Shown here: positions 22,941 to 34,440 of the stretch, piece by piece | Layout: every line of letters begins with the position of its first letter | Position numbering within the stretch: position 1 is the first letter of the stretch | Assembly: GCF_949628265.1 (NCBI RefSeq) | Contig: NC_088787.1 | Span: 18,776,501-18,840,500, forward strand | Origin: Cloeon dipterum | Lineage: Eukaryota > Arthropoda > Insecta > Ephemeroptera > Baetidae | Reading direction: 5' to 3' | Length of the DNA stretch: 64,000 bases | Position numbers and translations under genes: made by a program | Notes under the pieces: model-generated | Databases searched by the model: none | What the model saw: only the letters and a program-made list of their open reading frames with translations | Told to the model about the DNA's origin: nothing

Positions 22941-23630
22941 CTGACAAGGGAGTGATAATTCTATTGGATACTATCAATTTTATTGGTAATTTTTATATTT
23001 TTGCTTGGCGTTATATAACTTTCTCTTTTTCTGCAAAATTCGAGAAATCACAGCAAAGTGTCACACGCTGGGACTGTTTGTTGGGCACTTTCGGTGATCT
23101 CATATTCGCACTTTTCTCGCCGACCGTGTTCCAGTCGTGACGTGCACTTTGCTAATTAATGTTCGGTTAGCTCGAGCTGACGGAATGCAAACACTTAACT
23201 TGTGCGTATCAGGCCTGGAGAACGTGACCGTCGATTTCAATATAAGAGGCTTAAGTTTAGCATTTGACTCACCGAAATGGTTAACTCTGGGTAAGATTAT
23301 TTTGTATCAACCATGCGTGCAATACTATCGCTTTGATAACTCGCTTAGTTAATTTTGTTCCACCAGTTTACTCCGGTTAAAGTATTAGGAAATTGAATGG
23401 CCAGCAAATTAAATATGTAAACATTTTGTCTCCGTCTGCCATTAACGTTCTCATTAGCAAATGAGTTAAACCCCTTTTTAATACCTTGCTTCCTTTCATT
23501 TTTTGATTAGCAGATTTTTACTTCTTCTTCCACGTGTTGCTCTTCTACGCAGTTCTTTTATCTATTTTTTTTCATTTTTCAGTTGTTTTTTTAATTAAAA
23601 TAAAATTTGGTGCTAAATTATCAGGATATA
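22941..23630. other. Intergenic, nothing recognised
   Basis: AT-rich sequence between the palindrome and the chitinase 3' end. A 71-codon frame at 23137-23352 has no splice partner or domain. Pyrimidine-rich runs near 23520-23600 are low complexity. Confidence 0.4.
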
Positions 23631-23636
23631 TTTATT
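23631..23636 (-). terminator. Polyadenylation signal of the chitinase
   Basis: AATAAA on the minus strand (TTTATT on the plus strand), 84 bp beyond the chitinase stop codon, at the expected distance for a short 3' UTR. Confidence 0.55.
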
Positions 23637-23719
23637 TAGTTAATAATAATAGAAGTATAAATTACTTGCTGCATTTATTAATATTTAATCGGTCAGGTCA
23701 GGTCGGTATATAATGCGTT

Positions 23720-25459
23720 TCAGCTCAGGTAAGCATTCCTCAACGAATTGAGAAGAGGGAACCGACCGCCGGCGCACAAATTATTGAAATCATCCATTTC
23801 CAGAGCGTACACCATCACTCCACCCAAACTGTTGTTTTTGGCATATTGTCCCTGAAGAGAGGCAAATCAGGTTGTGCTAAATATTTTAGATGGTCGCGTT
23901 TATTACCTTCACTTGCACAGATTCCACGTTGTCATAGCCAACCCAATCGTAAGCCCGGTAAGTGTATGGAACTTGTTGGGCAGAGTTCCACCAAGTGGTC
24001 CAGCCAGTTTGAGTTCGCTGCAGGTAGCAAAGCTGGAAGCAACGAAAGTTATTGTTCGCCATGATTCAATTTTTTTCTTTTTTAATTTAAGTTTTTTTTA
24101 CCTCGCTGTACATAAGAACGCCAGCCTCTTGAGAATACACTCCAGCAGTGCCAGCTCCAGAGGCTGGGGCTCCAAGAGCAGTGTTGGTTGGCACCTGCAG
24201 GCTGAATGATTTTCCATAAAGAGGAACTCCTAGGACCAACTTGCTCCTGTCGGCTCCCTGTTGAATCCAGTGACTGACGGTTGCGTGCTGAAAATTACAA
24301 ATTTTGTTACGTTTATATTTATAAATCATAATTTTAGTCCCAAATCGACACGCACCACATTCAGATTTTTGTCGGTGTCAATGGAGGCAGCGTACATTGG
24401 CGAATTTTCTCCGGTTTTGCCGTCATAAGATGCATGGTAGTCATACGTCATCAAATTGATGAAGTCCAGATTGCTAAAAACAAATATTAAAATTGTCGGT
24501 ACTCTCCTAAATTCTCATTATCAGCGAGTGATTAATTGATTTTTTTTATCCGTTTTCCTTTTGAGGAGGGTTCACGCCTGTTAGCCATAATTTTAAGATA
24601 ACTCTAGTTTCTCAAATAAATAATTTTAAGGTGTGTTGAACGATGATTAGCGTTGAAATTAAAATCTTAAGGATTACTTACGCTGAAAGTTGAGGGATGT
24701 CATAAGAGACACTAGCAGCCCAGATTCCAGCAGATACTGCAGCGCTCAGCACCAGTCCTTCGGGTGCGAATTTCGCCTTAAGCTCTCTGAGCAACGAGAC
24801 AAAATTTGCCTGAAAATCACCATTATCTAAAATATATTAATTGCGATTTAAATTTATTCCACTGCACCTTGTCAGCGGAGATTCCTCCGCGTTGGGCAGG
24901 ATATTCCCAGTCAATGTCAAGACCACTGAATCCGTATGTTTTAACAAAATTGTAGAGGTTGTTGACGAAGGTTGTCCTAGAGGCGGCGGCTTTGCAGATG
25001 TCGGAGAAGCGAACGGAGCCTTCATTCCACCCACCGATGGCGACCAAAGTTTTCAGATTCGGATTTGTCTGCTTCAGGGCGTTGAAGCGTTTGAATCCGT
25101 CTTTTGAATGTGTTAAGTTAATGCGTGTTAATCAAAATTTAATTCCAATCTGTACTCAGCGAAATGTCGTTCCACGAATCAAGGATTCTGACAGACCCGT
25201 CAGTGTTGACGCCGACGAAGGAGTAAATTACGTGGGTGCACAGAAAGGGGTCGATATTCTCCACCTGGAATTTGCCATCGCCGTTCCTGTAAGTGGCCCA
25301 GCTGCTGAAGTAGCAAACGACGCGTTCTGTAATGTGATTAAAAATATTAAATATTAAAAGGGCTTCTTCAAGTTTGTTACTTTGCTGAGCTTCTGCGGAA
25401 GGTGCTATCACTAGCAGAAGAGCTGCGCTGAAAACTAACAATAATAAGAGGCTCCTCAT
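23720..25459 (-). CDS. GH18 chitinase-like protein, secreted, single catalytic domain
   Basis: Eight exons in transcript order: 25381-25459, 25156-25326, 24868-25100, 24682-24809, 24356-24473, 24102-24287, 23907-24032, 23720-23851; all phases agree, 390 aa. A signal peptide (1-24, ending PSAEA) precedes a full GH18 barrel: VVCYFSSWATYR (strand 1), LVAIGGWNEGS (strand 3), FSGLDIDWEYP (141-151, strand 4), INLMTYDYH (about 209-217) and GGVMVYALEMDDF (357-369). There is no C-terminal chitin-binding domain and only a short tail. The catalytic acid E149 and the two preceding Asp (D145, D147) are present. However, the first Asp of the DxxDxDxE signature is Ser142, and the usual Trp of VMVW is Tyr362. 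Known role: insect single-domain chitinases degrade chitin in cuticle or gut lining. Activity here may be altered. Divergent from the DHRS12 gene. Confidence 0.93.
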
Positions 25460-25477
25460 CGTTGTGTCACTTACAGT

Positions 25478-25517
25478 GAACTGCTTGGTTTCGGAAAAAA
25501 ATCTCTGCTCTTTTATA
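25478..25517 (-). promoter_or_regulatory. TATA promoter of the chitinase gene
   Basis: On the minus strand TATAAAAG lies at 25510-25517 and an initiator-like AAGCAGTTC at 25478-25486, giving a start near 25483, about 31 bp below the TATA box. The 5' UTR would be about 24 nt before the ATG. A TATA box fits a stage- or tissue-regulated gene. Confidence 0.65.
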
Positions 25518-27147
25518 CTTGTGTTATTGTTTGCAACACATTTGGATTTCAGGTTTTACAACCTACTGAATCAGTTTTACTGCACTAATCAAGATGCGCA
25601 CTGTGTCACGTAAGCAGATTGTGTGACTAGTTCCCTAATTTTTTAGTGTGAGGCGGCGAAACATAAAAGAGTGCGAAATCTTCAGCTAAGAGCAATTCAA
25701 GTAACCAAATAAAGAGCCTGATTTTTCGAAATTTCTCGAGAAATTTAATACGCTGCATCAGCACGTTTATATAATATTGGTGGTAGGGTAACTCGTTGTT
25801 GAAATTTTATCACTATATTTAACGTTGAAAGATGAGAGCATCAAAAAAATTAACAGTCATCAATATGAATGCATTATTTAAATAATGCGTGTTTCTTATT
25901 TCTAAGAATGGTAAATTTGATGATGGTTAATTTATTAGAAATAGAAATTGAAGTTTGGTCCCCCTTTAAATTTTAATAAGATTGAAGAAAATCAAAAGGA
26001 TTTTCGTATTTAGTCCTGTTTTTATATGTTAATAAAGTTAAATAAATTAAAATAAATCGCAGAAACAATATGGTTTTCATCGAAGGAGTAAAATACTGTA
26101 AATTTGGATCTGTGTGATTTTATGTAGTTTTAGTGTGTGATAATTTAAAATATTTGGATTGTACGTTGGATAAAATAAGCAGTTGATCGATAAACAATTT
26201 GTTCTACAATTTGTAATAATCAAAAAAGCACCTTGCTACAGTAAATATTCAAAATTTTCAAATTTTCCCTAAAATTTACAGCGCTCGATTATATTTTCTT
26301 GGCACATTTCGATTCTTCTCGTCAAGATCTATTCAAGAACAATGCGTGACACATTTTGGGGAAACTTTTTTTAAATAAAATAAGATTTCAAGTAGGGAGA
26401 CAGTCCTCACCATTTGAAAAGCATTCTAACTTTGCAGACACTTTTCTCGAAAATTTACATTGCGCGCTACTTATTGTTAGGTCAATTTTGGCCTCGACTT
26501 GAATCCTAAGGGACGAGTTCATGCATTAGCAACAAAGATTTACCAGGATTTAGAAGTATCAATCCTCTTTAATTTATTTAATACATTTCTTTTTTAAAAT
26601 CAATGACACAGGATCTAAAGGAATAATATCTTTTATGGAAAGAATTCCCCGCGCGCTTAAGGACCCAAAAATTCAATGATTTTATAAATAGTTCCATTCA
26701 ATATCACAGATGTCGCTTTGTCCTGACTGGACTGAAAATGAAAACAAAACGCTAGGAGTGAGTAGGAGAGTGTAAAAGTGAACGCGGCAAGAAGTAATAC
26801 TACATCAGTACATCTAGGCAGCTACACCCAGCGCTGCATTTGAAAAAGTAAACAAAACAATTTTTTCCTATTTATTTAAACTTGAACCTTTGTAAGGTTC
26901 AATGAGGAAAGAGATCGATTTTTACGTGATTTGGAATATTGCTTTCATCATATTTTTTGTGTCAATCCTCTATTATTACATGTTTGTCGGTTTCTGAAGT
27001 GAGTTACGTCTTTTCTTCGTTCGTCATCATTGACTTTTGTTATCTTAACAGCAAACTGCAGACAAGCGCATGTTATGTAATAAGAGGTCCCTTCTGCTGT
27101 TGTCTCTTGGAGTGGCTGCAATTTCTTGGATCTACGCAGAGGAAACC
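25518..27147. other. Divergent intergenic region, chitinase / DHRS12
   Basis: AT-rich spacer of 1.6 kb between oppositely directed genes, which should hold regulatory elements of both. It contains one copy of a dispersed repeat (26274-26460). The DHRS12 5' UTR probably lies within 26940-27147. No additional exon is visible. Confidence 0.4.
26274..26460 (+). repeat. Dispersed repeat, copy 1
   Basis: From TTTACAGC through a TCGTCAAGATCTATTC core, a TTTGGGGAA block, GATTTCAAGTA...AGACAGT and GCATTCTAACTTTGCAG...CACTTTTC, this stretch matches 49101-49288 on the same strand at roughly 70 percent by eye. Probably a degraded transposable element; no terminal repeats or coding frame seen. Confidence 0.6.
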
Positions 27148-28487
27148 ATGTCGATCTACCGCGGAACAGTTTGGTTTATCAAGGGGATGAGGGAGTACAC
27201 AAAGTTAGTATTTTAATTACAGCGATGTGATTGTTTTTAATTTGTTCTACTTGATTGGTTTGTAAAATACATACATTGTATTGTATTTTTCAAGGTCAGG
27301 ATATGAAGCTGCAGCTAAGAAATTCAACGAGGGAGACTTGAAGGTTGACTGCACAGGAAAATCTTATTTGATCACAGGTAGAGATTATTTTTGTTACATA
27401 ACAGGGTTAAAAAATATAATGTTATAAAATTGCAGGCTCTAACAGTGGCATTGGCAAACACGCTGCTTTGGAATTGGCTAGAAGGGGCGGCACCGTTCAT
27501 CTCGTTTGCAGGAACAAAACTGCAGCACAAGAAGCTTGCGATGAAATCAAGTCTGAAACGGGAAATAACGTGAGAATTTACCAGCATATATAATATATTA
27601 ATTGATTCATGGAATAAAAATTTTATTTCAGAATGTTCATGTGCATGTCTTAGACATTTCGAAACCCAGAGACGTCATTCGATTCGTGCAAAGCTTCACT
27701 CATGAATTGGACGTTTTGGTAATAATAAATTATCATCCTTTCTTTATTCCCCATTCTAATTAATTTATTAAAGGTGAATAATGCTGGATGCATGGTCCAC
27801 ACAAGGGAGCTGGATGAAAATGGACTGGAAAAGAATTTTGCCACAAACGTCGTCGGAACGTACTTGCTGACCAAAGCCCTCCTCACCAAGTTTGAAGGGT
27901 AGATTTGCACTGACCAAAATTTAATACCTTTTTAAAAATTTCCATATCCAGTTCCTCAGATCCCAGGGTCATTACTGTGTCCTCTGGAGGAATGCTGAAC
28001 CAGAAACTGGACGCCGAGGACCCTCAATGTGATAAAATGAAAACGTTTGACGGAAGACAGGTTTATTCGCAGAATAAGCGTGGCCAAATCGTGATGACTG
28101 AGCAGCTAGCCAAAGCGCACCCCAGTGTTCACTTCTCCTCGATGCACCCTGGCTGGGCAGACACTCCAGCTGTCCGCACCGCCATGCCTGACTTCTACAA
28201 CAAAATGAAGGACAGGCTACGCACCACAGACCAGGGCGCTGACACGATTGTCTGGCTTGCCATTGCTGCTGCTGCCAAGAAACAGCCTTCTGGTCTTTTT
28301 TTCCAAGGTTTGTTATAATAATAAAATTGATTATTTTAAGTCATCACATCAAAATTATGCAGATCGGACTCCAGTTTCGACTCATTTGCCTTTGGCTTGG
28401 ACCAAATCAACACCTCAGGAGGAAACGGTTTTCATGCAAAAGTTGGAAGACCTGTGGCACAAATTTAACCGAGTGGATTGCGAATAA
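27148..28487 (+). CDS. DHRS12: DHRS12-like short-chain dehydrogenase/reductase
   Basis: Exons 27148-27203, 27295-27377, 27436-27569, 27632-27718, 27774-27898, 27952-28307 and 28363-28487 give 321 aa, against about 317 in human DHRS12. The N-terminus MSIYRGTVWFIKGMREYTKSGYE is the family's characteristic leader. Rossmann motifs: TGSNSGIGK (46-54, cofactor loop), NNAG (122-125), VSSGG with the catalytic Ser (171-175), and the active-site pair Y200/K204 in YSQNK. HFSSMHPGWADTP and the C-terminal PVSTHLPLAWTKS also match the family. It is an NAD(P)-dependent oxidoreductase whose substrate is not established; a lipid or retinoid-like substrate is often assumed. The start ATG is fixed by homology. 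Codon usage and intron sizes resemble the neighbours. Nothing is missing. Confidence 0.95.
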
Positions 28488-29052
28488 TTATTAAAGTTTT
28501 GAATTAATTTGAGCAATGATTTAATTAATAATGTTACTGGAACACTTAACTATGTATATCTATACTGCAGTGAAATCTTGTAATTTTATACTTATTTTGC
28601 AAATATAATTTGATTTCAATATTTGCTGCGCTTTTGAATTTAACTTTGCTCCACGCAGTGCTGTTAGTGGTCATAATACATATGTATTTTAAGGTAATTA
28701 TTTTTATAAACTTTAGGAGGGTGCTTGGTTTTAATTTAAGTGACTTTCTTGGTTAAATAAGTGTTATTGCTACACAATGCCAGCGACTTTTTGTATAAAG
28801 ATTTTTTGTTCAGGTAAAACAATTCTATTTTACATTGAAAAATGAGGGGTGTTCAAAATTTCAATCACAAACTTAGATATTTATTGATAAAATATAATGT
28901 CGTCTAATTAACAATTACAGGAATTACAGTAACAAAATAGCCATCTAATACACAAACTCTTCGCACAGGGATTCAACTTCGATTATTAAACTAAATAAAT
29001 TATTTGAGATCATATTTGATTTTTGAGATTAAGGAATCTTATTACATTCATA
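28488..29052. other. 3' flank of DHRS12, no gene
   Basis: AT-rich 3' UTR and spacer. An ATTAAA variant lies just after the stop, near 28489. No exon recognised before the weak minus-strand candidates at 29053. Confidence 0.4.
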
Positions 29053-29430
29053 CTAATCCACTGGCCTTTGTTGCCCTATCTCATCTGTTAATGTTTTGCT
29101 TGGCAATGTACCACTGTAATTAAAATTGAATTTTTTTACGAGAATAAAAGGAAATAAATAATAATCCTCCAGGTCAATAGAATAATGTGCATTTGGAAAT
29201 TTCTCCTACATTGTAGAATTTATTTATAGAACTCGCTAAAATTTTCAAATATAGTGTTTAGATTTTAATTAATAAAAAAACAAACTCACTTGACTCATCA
29301 GTCAACGTCTGGCAGTCACCGTCCTCGTTTCATGTTATAATTGGCAGATAGCAAAGAAAAATAATTTCAGCCATTTTTACGCTTTTATTTTTTACCTGTC
29401 TCGTATTTCAAGTTCATGATCTCCTGGAAC
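29053..29430 (-). CDS. Candidate 3'-terminal exons of an unidentified minus-strand gene (partial)
   Basis: A 35-bp candidate microexon (29396-29430; acceptor TTTTTAG|G, donor ACAG|GTAAAA) and a 61-bp final exon (29053-29113; acceptor AATTACAG|T) are phase-compatible. Together they read VPGDHELEIRD then SGTLPSKTLTDEIGQQRPVD and a stop. Between them another donor/acceptor-bounded segment (29290-29323, donor CAA|GTGAGT) would shift the frame to early stops if included. The hydrophilic peptide could be a cytoplasmic tail of a gene whose earlier exons lie further right. The family is not recognised and chance is possible. Confidence 0.25.
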
Positions 29431-31251
29431 CTAAAAATTTAAACTGTAAAATGTTAAATTAAAAGGTAAAGTTTCTGGAGCTTTGTTTTTAGATTTCCGA
29501 TTGTAAAATCACGTATTAAAATACATTGAAAGGAAATAGAATAATATAATTATACTAGCTTAAAAAGCAGCCATAATAAGTCCCAGTGGGCAACCTGCAT
29601 TGTGTGTGCGCGCACACGGTTGCATACCTCACCGCATGCCTTATTTTAGTTTCCATTTCATGACTCTATTAGCATAAAGAGTGGAAGCAAGAACACTACA
29701 GTTGCATTTGGCGTAGAAATGTGCAATATTCGCAGAAATTTTTACAAAAATAGTAAAATTACAAATTACAAACAGAATAAATTTTTATTTAGCATGATGA
29801 TTTTAATGTTATTTAAATCGAAAAGCAAATAATATGATCCATGATCCCATCAATGCATTCCTTTGACAGCCAGAGTGTAAGTAATTATTTTTCACTTGCC
29901 TCTTTCAACAGCAAAACGCATAAAATCAAAGCAACAGTGCAGTCAAGAATTAATCAAAATCGGATTTGCAGTTTAATAAATTTGCATTTAGGATGCGATG
30001 AAAGAATGGTCGCGACGCCGGCCGGGCAGCGGGCATGTAATAAAGAGCAGCTTACCCGCTGATGTGAAAGGGGGTGTCAATTACACCAAAGAGAGATTAA
30101 TGAGCGAGCAAGGATTACACACACACATACACGCAGCCAGATATAAATAAACGCAGTGCGCGTCGAGGGAGCAATAAAGTATGGAAATGCGCCCGCCCGC
30201 CCGCCCGCCAGCCCCCTTTTCATCTCCATTGTCAGTGTGCAGGTCATTCGGCTGTCGCGAATCAATCTCCGTCGCCGCAGATATTAAACCATAATTGAAT
30301 CACGAGACCGACAAACAAGCGAGCGGCTGCCTCTGCACTCCCTTTCCCATACAGCCCGGCGCTTACTGTGTGTGTGTGTGCGCGCGCGCTTCCAGAAGTC
30401 AAATTTTCATCACCAGTGCTCTCTACTGCTCACCACATTCTTTATTTGCATGTTCGGGTGTTCCTTCGTTGACCAGGAAATAATGTCAAATTAAAATTTA
30501 TTTTATCTGCATTTCAAAACAATGAATATTTTAGTTTTAGTTTATTTTATAAAGCATACCTCAAAACCAATTAACAGGTTAACTTAATCTTTAGAGTTTG
30601 GTATGTATAAATTGTGAGCCAATTGGCTAATAAACATGCCATTAAAGCTATTTATTTATTTACTTAAGAAATATTTTTTTCCAAACGAGATCAGATTAGA
30701 AAATAATGGTTTTGAATTACGTCATTGAAATGGCAATTATTAAAATTTTTGGCGAATTCCGCCACATGCCCGTTTTGGCATTTTTATTCTCCACGAGCCA
30801 CGAGATGAATTTGTGCAGATAAGAGTCGTTTCATTCGGCCAGGGTTGATAGTGAAAAGCAGGCGCATGAATGTGTTGCTCGGAGTTTGCGCGGATTCAGG
30901 TTTTGCCATTCTTAATTTTTCACACACCTTCCCGCAGCATCTTGATGCTCAACCAGCCGAGATGGAGCTGCTGGAGCTGGAGATAGAGAGAGAAAAAATA
31001 CCAGCAGACACTCCTCGCTGGCATAAAATTGGAGAAATAAATAATTCATGGTCATAAATATGAAGACACTTCATAATTTAGAAAATACGTCCGTTTGAAG
31101 TGTTTTATTTTAACATTAAAATGCTTGCGCGCTGATGATATAAATTTTTTACCTTTTAACTGCTACTCTCGCTCACTCGCCCGGCTACAAGTTCTTAAAA
31201 ATATTTCTAATGTCTGTGTTGTCATAAACAAAGAAATATCGCCTGCCCAGA

Positions 31252-31312
<61 letters not shown>

Positions 31313-33033
31313 TACACACTATAAAACGCAGGAGAAGCAGAGAAAATATTTATATTAACGTGCGCCTTTTCCTCCTGCTCGTCGCCGCGCGTCTTTCTTC
31401 CTTTTCTTCTTTTTTTCTGAATTAATAAAAAGGGTTAGCCGGTCGCGCGGGTCTTGATTTGTTTGAAGAATGGCCGTAAGAACCAGGTTTTATGATTATA
31501 TACTCGGGCCGAGAGGTCTGAAATACGGCACGAAATGATATTATAACCGCGCGCGGACGACGCAGAGATGTCCCTCGGGTTTTCAGCCCCTAAAAAGAGA
31601 AATTTATATCAAACGCATACATATTTTTACGACTGCATGTGCGTGTTATCGAGAGGAAAGCTGAGATTTTTATCTCGCGGTTGATATCAAAGACAAAAAG
31701 GGACACTGAATTTTTCACATTTTTACACAGAATTCCTACGCTATGTCTTTCACGCGACGGTATTTATTTACCCCGTAATAATTTTTGAAATAACTCTGTT
31801 TTTAGCGATTTTTACAACGCAGAACAAAAATAAAATTCATGATTTTATCCACTTCATCTAACAATAAGAAAACATTTTTATTGGAACCTTTTATTTGTTG
31901 TACAGAGTTTTGAGGAAATTAATAAACTTGTATCGATTTGTCAAAGAAATATCTAATCAATTAGTTGGACTAACTCTGCACACGCAATCCCAGCACTTTG
32001 GAAATGACTCAATCTGGACACAGGCTAGAATAATGATCGGGGGCCTCGTGTCCAGCGCCATGCAGAGATCAGATAACGATCGATAAAAGCAGAAGTAGCA
32101 GCCCAAGCTCGTTTTGCATATTATCGGCCGTGGGCCATCTTGACTTCTTACTCTCTCTGCAGACGTTAATAGGTGACACTCTCATTTGTCCACGACTCGC
32201 TGCCTCGGGACAATGAATGGACTTGCGGGGTCGCGGCGGGAACTCCACGCGCGCACCGCAAGGGTCGGCCACATCGTGAGGAAAGCTCGCGAACACCGAA
32301 GAACTCCAACTGATTGTTGGATAAAGTCGCAATTTCTCAAAATTAATTTTGTTCTATTTGTGATTTCTTCTTTTATGTTTACCCATCATTAAATCTAACA
32401 AAAGTTCACTAATTAAATTGAACGAATTTTGCTTTAAAAAATTTATATTTTGCATAGGACCATTCCGCCTCTCTTGAACGCGCCACACTCGAAAATTTCC
32501 ACTTTTTATTCGCAATAATTTATGCAGACCGACCCTGCGATGACGACCGCCTGATATGAAATTTTTATGAATGAAACAGAGCAAACGCGCAGGAAGAGTT
32601 CAGGCGTCTCTGCAAATATTATTTCTCTCTCTGGCAAAATTTTTATCAGCTAATTTATAAATGTGCCTAAAAGTTGATTGCGCGCACAAACTTTACGGCA
32701 GCAGGGACTACTTGTTGTGCTGGCAAGAGAAGCGACCAGCCGTAAACTTGTCAAATATTTCGTTTTTATTGAGGCCTCCGACTGGTTTAGCAAACTGACA
32801 ATTTGCAAAGTGGAAATAATATGTATGGGATGCTGGGACCCAAACAATAAAATCAACTGGAAATATGACGTGTCAATGCTACGAAATAAAAAAATGAATT
32901 TCTCTGGAGATAATTAAAGGGAAAATGTGACTAAAAACTGACACGCAATCACGCACGTATTTGATTTTAATTTTAATTTAGATGTTAACGTATTTTGACC
33001 AAATTTTCATTAAAATACAATAATTTATACTAA
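29431..33033. other. Start of gene-poor block; GC-richer islands in AT-rich DNA
   Basis: GC-richer islands lie at about 30000-30480 (with (CGCC)n near 30190 and a TG/CG tract near 30370), 31370-31600 and 32040-32330. Each holds overlapping frames in both strands, typical of composition rather than coding. A plus-strand frame at 30941-31057 begins after an acceptor-like TTCCCGCAG and ends in a stop, but has no partner exon. No gene can be supported. Confidence 0.35.
31254..31311. repeat. (TC)n microsatellite
   Basis: About 29 CT units with one interruption near 31301. On the other strand this is a GAGA tract, a possible GAGA-factor site cluster. Confidence 0.9.
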
Positions 33034-33268
33034 TTATTTCATATCACTTATAAGCTCATCATCTCCTTTCTTCTTATTATCAGGGTCATCGTTCTGGTAT
33101 TCGTCGTGAAGGGTTTGCTGTAGGATTCTTCTTTCAGAAATACACCTTCAAAGTATATACATGTATACATTAAGACGAGAAGGAAGTAAGGAATTGTGAC
33201 GAAACTTGCATTTAAAAGTGTCATGCTCACTTTCCAGTGTGATGCAACTTGCTGAAATGCAAACAATG
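33034..33268 (-). CDS. Candidate terminal exons of an unidentified minus-strand gene (partial)
   Basis: The minus-strand frame ending at 33034 reads RILQQTLHDEYQNDD then PDNKKKGDDELISDMK and a stop, an acidic/charged tail that looks coding against the AT-rich flank. A phase-compatible 38-bp exon (33231-33268; acceptor TTTGCAG, donor AAA|GTGAGC) could precede it across a 100-bp intron. An alternative acceptor at TTTGAAG would lengthen the last exon. A competing unspliced 78-codon frame (33048-33284) is hydrophobic, with a membrane-like stretch. The two readings exclude each other and neither is recognised. Confidence 0.25.
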
Positions 33269-33284
33269 CTGCAAAAATGATCAA

Positions 33285-34263
33285 GACACTTTTTATACAA
33301 AAGTCTCCCCTTTTAGTTTTTGCAACATCTAAACATCGATATTAAACTGAAAAAAAATGAAAATGAAAATTGAAAATTTTTGACTAACTAAAACCAAGAG
33401 AGAACCATGCCAGAAGGCGTTTCGATAATTTTTATCATATTGATTCGGTAGAGTATTTGACCAACACTAGCTACCTGTGCTAAGGAGTGGAAAACAGGAG
33501 AAACATCGCCTGTCCAAATTTGTTTTCCTCACAAAAGCTTATATGTTTGAGATTTTTTCCCCGATAAAAGCCCTTTAAAATCGAATGCCAAAAAATAATT
33601 ATTAAGAGAAACAACATGGTCTGTTCCAGTTTTAAAATATTTTCATCGATTAGAAAACAAATCATGTGTCTCGAAGCAAAATAATTTACATTTCAGCGGC
33701 TTCCCATTCCCACAACATATCAGACGCATTATAGCTGATTAATTTCCACCACCAGCTGCTCTTTATTGGAAGTAAATCTAAAGCATTTTTTGTGTACATT
33801 GATTTGTTTATGTGTTCACGGTCCGATTCAATATTTTAGTACTTCATTTTACAAGGCTTCTGCAGCGTCAGACACGCATTCTATACTTTATATATTTTAA
33901 TGCGAACGTTGTAAATTCCGCCTGCAGATCATAAGAAGGGAAGAGAGATACAATCTTGTTTTTCAACTTGTCGTGAGTGTTAATAATCCGCCGAGAGTGG
34001 GTCTTGATCAAACATAGTACAAAAGGTAGGTGCGCGGTACTTTATTAATCCTATTATACACCGCTCAACCCTTCCGCCTTATGACAAGCACCTGACCAGG
34101 ATTTTTATTTTCGTCCATCGCTCGATGAAATTATTTTTGTTGCGTTTAGATTAATGATGAAGTTAAATTAGATTGTATAAGACATTTTTGGGTTCAAACA
34201 TTATTTTCTAAGCAAGACAAAGCTGCAAGGACATGATGATGTTTTTTTCTATTTTAAATCAAG
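33285..34263. other. Intergenic, nothing recognised
   Basis: AT-rich sequence with no exon, repeat family or promoter I can support. Confidence 0.4.
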
Positions 34264-34440
34264 TCACCTCTTCTGAGATGGGTGACCCCCTGGTAGCGAA
34301 CAACCGTGCAAACCAGCAAGTAGCGAGTTGGAAAGCTTTCGCAGTCCTCCCAAACCCGAAAGGACTCGCGAAGAGAATCAAATACGCGCTCGACCCCCAA
34401 ACGTAGTTCGGTTTTTCAAAGAGCAAAGCGCACGCAAAAG
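34264..34440 (-). mobile_element. Repeat-family copy related to the 14.6-kb TIR element and the 62.3-kb copy
   Basis: The block 34264-34304 matches 62348-62388 at 34 of 41 bases. The block 34306-34328 matches, in inverse orientation, 15001-15023 inside the TIR element at 22 of 23 bases. Both contexts also have TGGGAGG upstream of that motif. The plus strand contains GAGATGGGTGACCCCCTGG, which resembles the box-C region of 5S rRNA (GGATGGGTGACCNCCTGGGA), hinting at a 5S-derived SINE or a chance likeness. GC content is well above the flanks. Boundaries are approximate. Confidence 0.55.

Noticed and set aside
30941-31057. Possible plus-strand terminal exon after TTCCCGCAG
   Set aside because: Open only because of a purine-rich run; no phase-compatible upstream exon and no recognisable domain.
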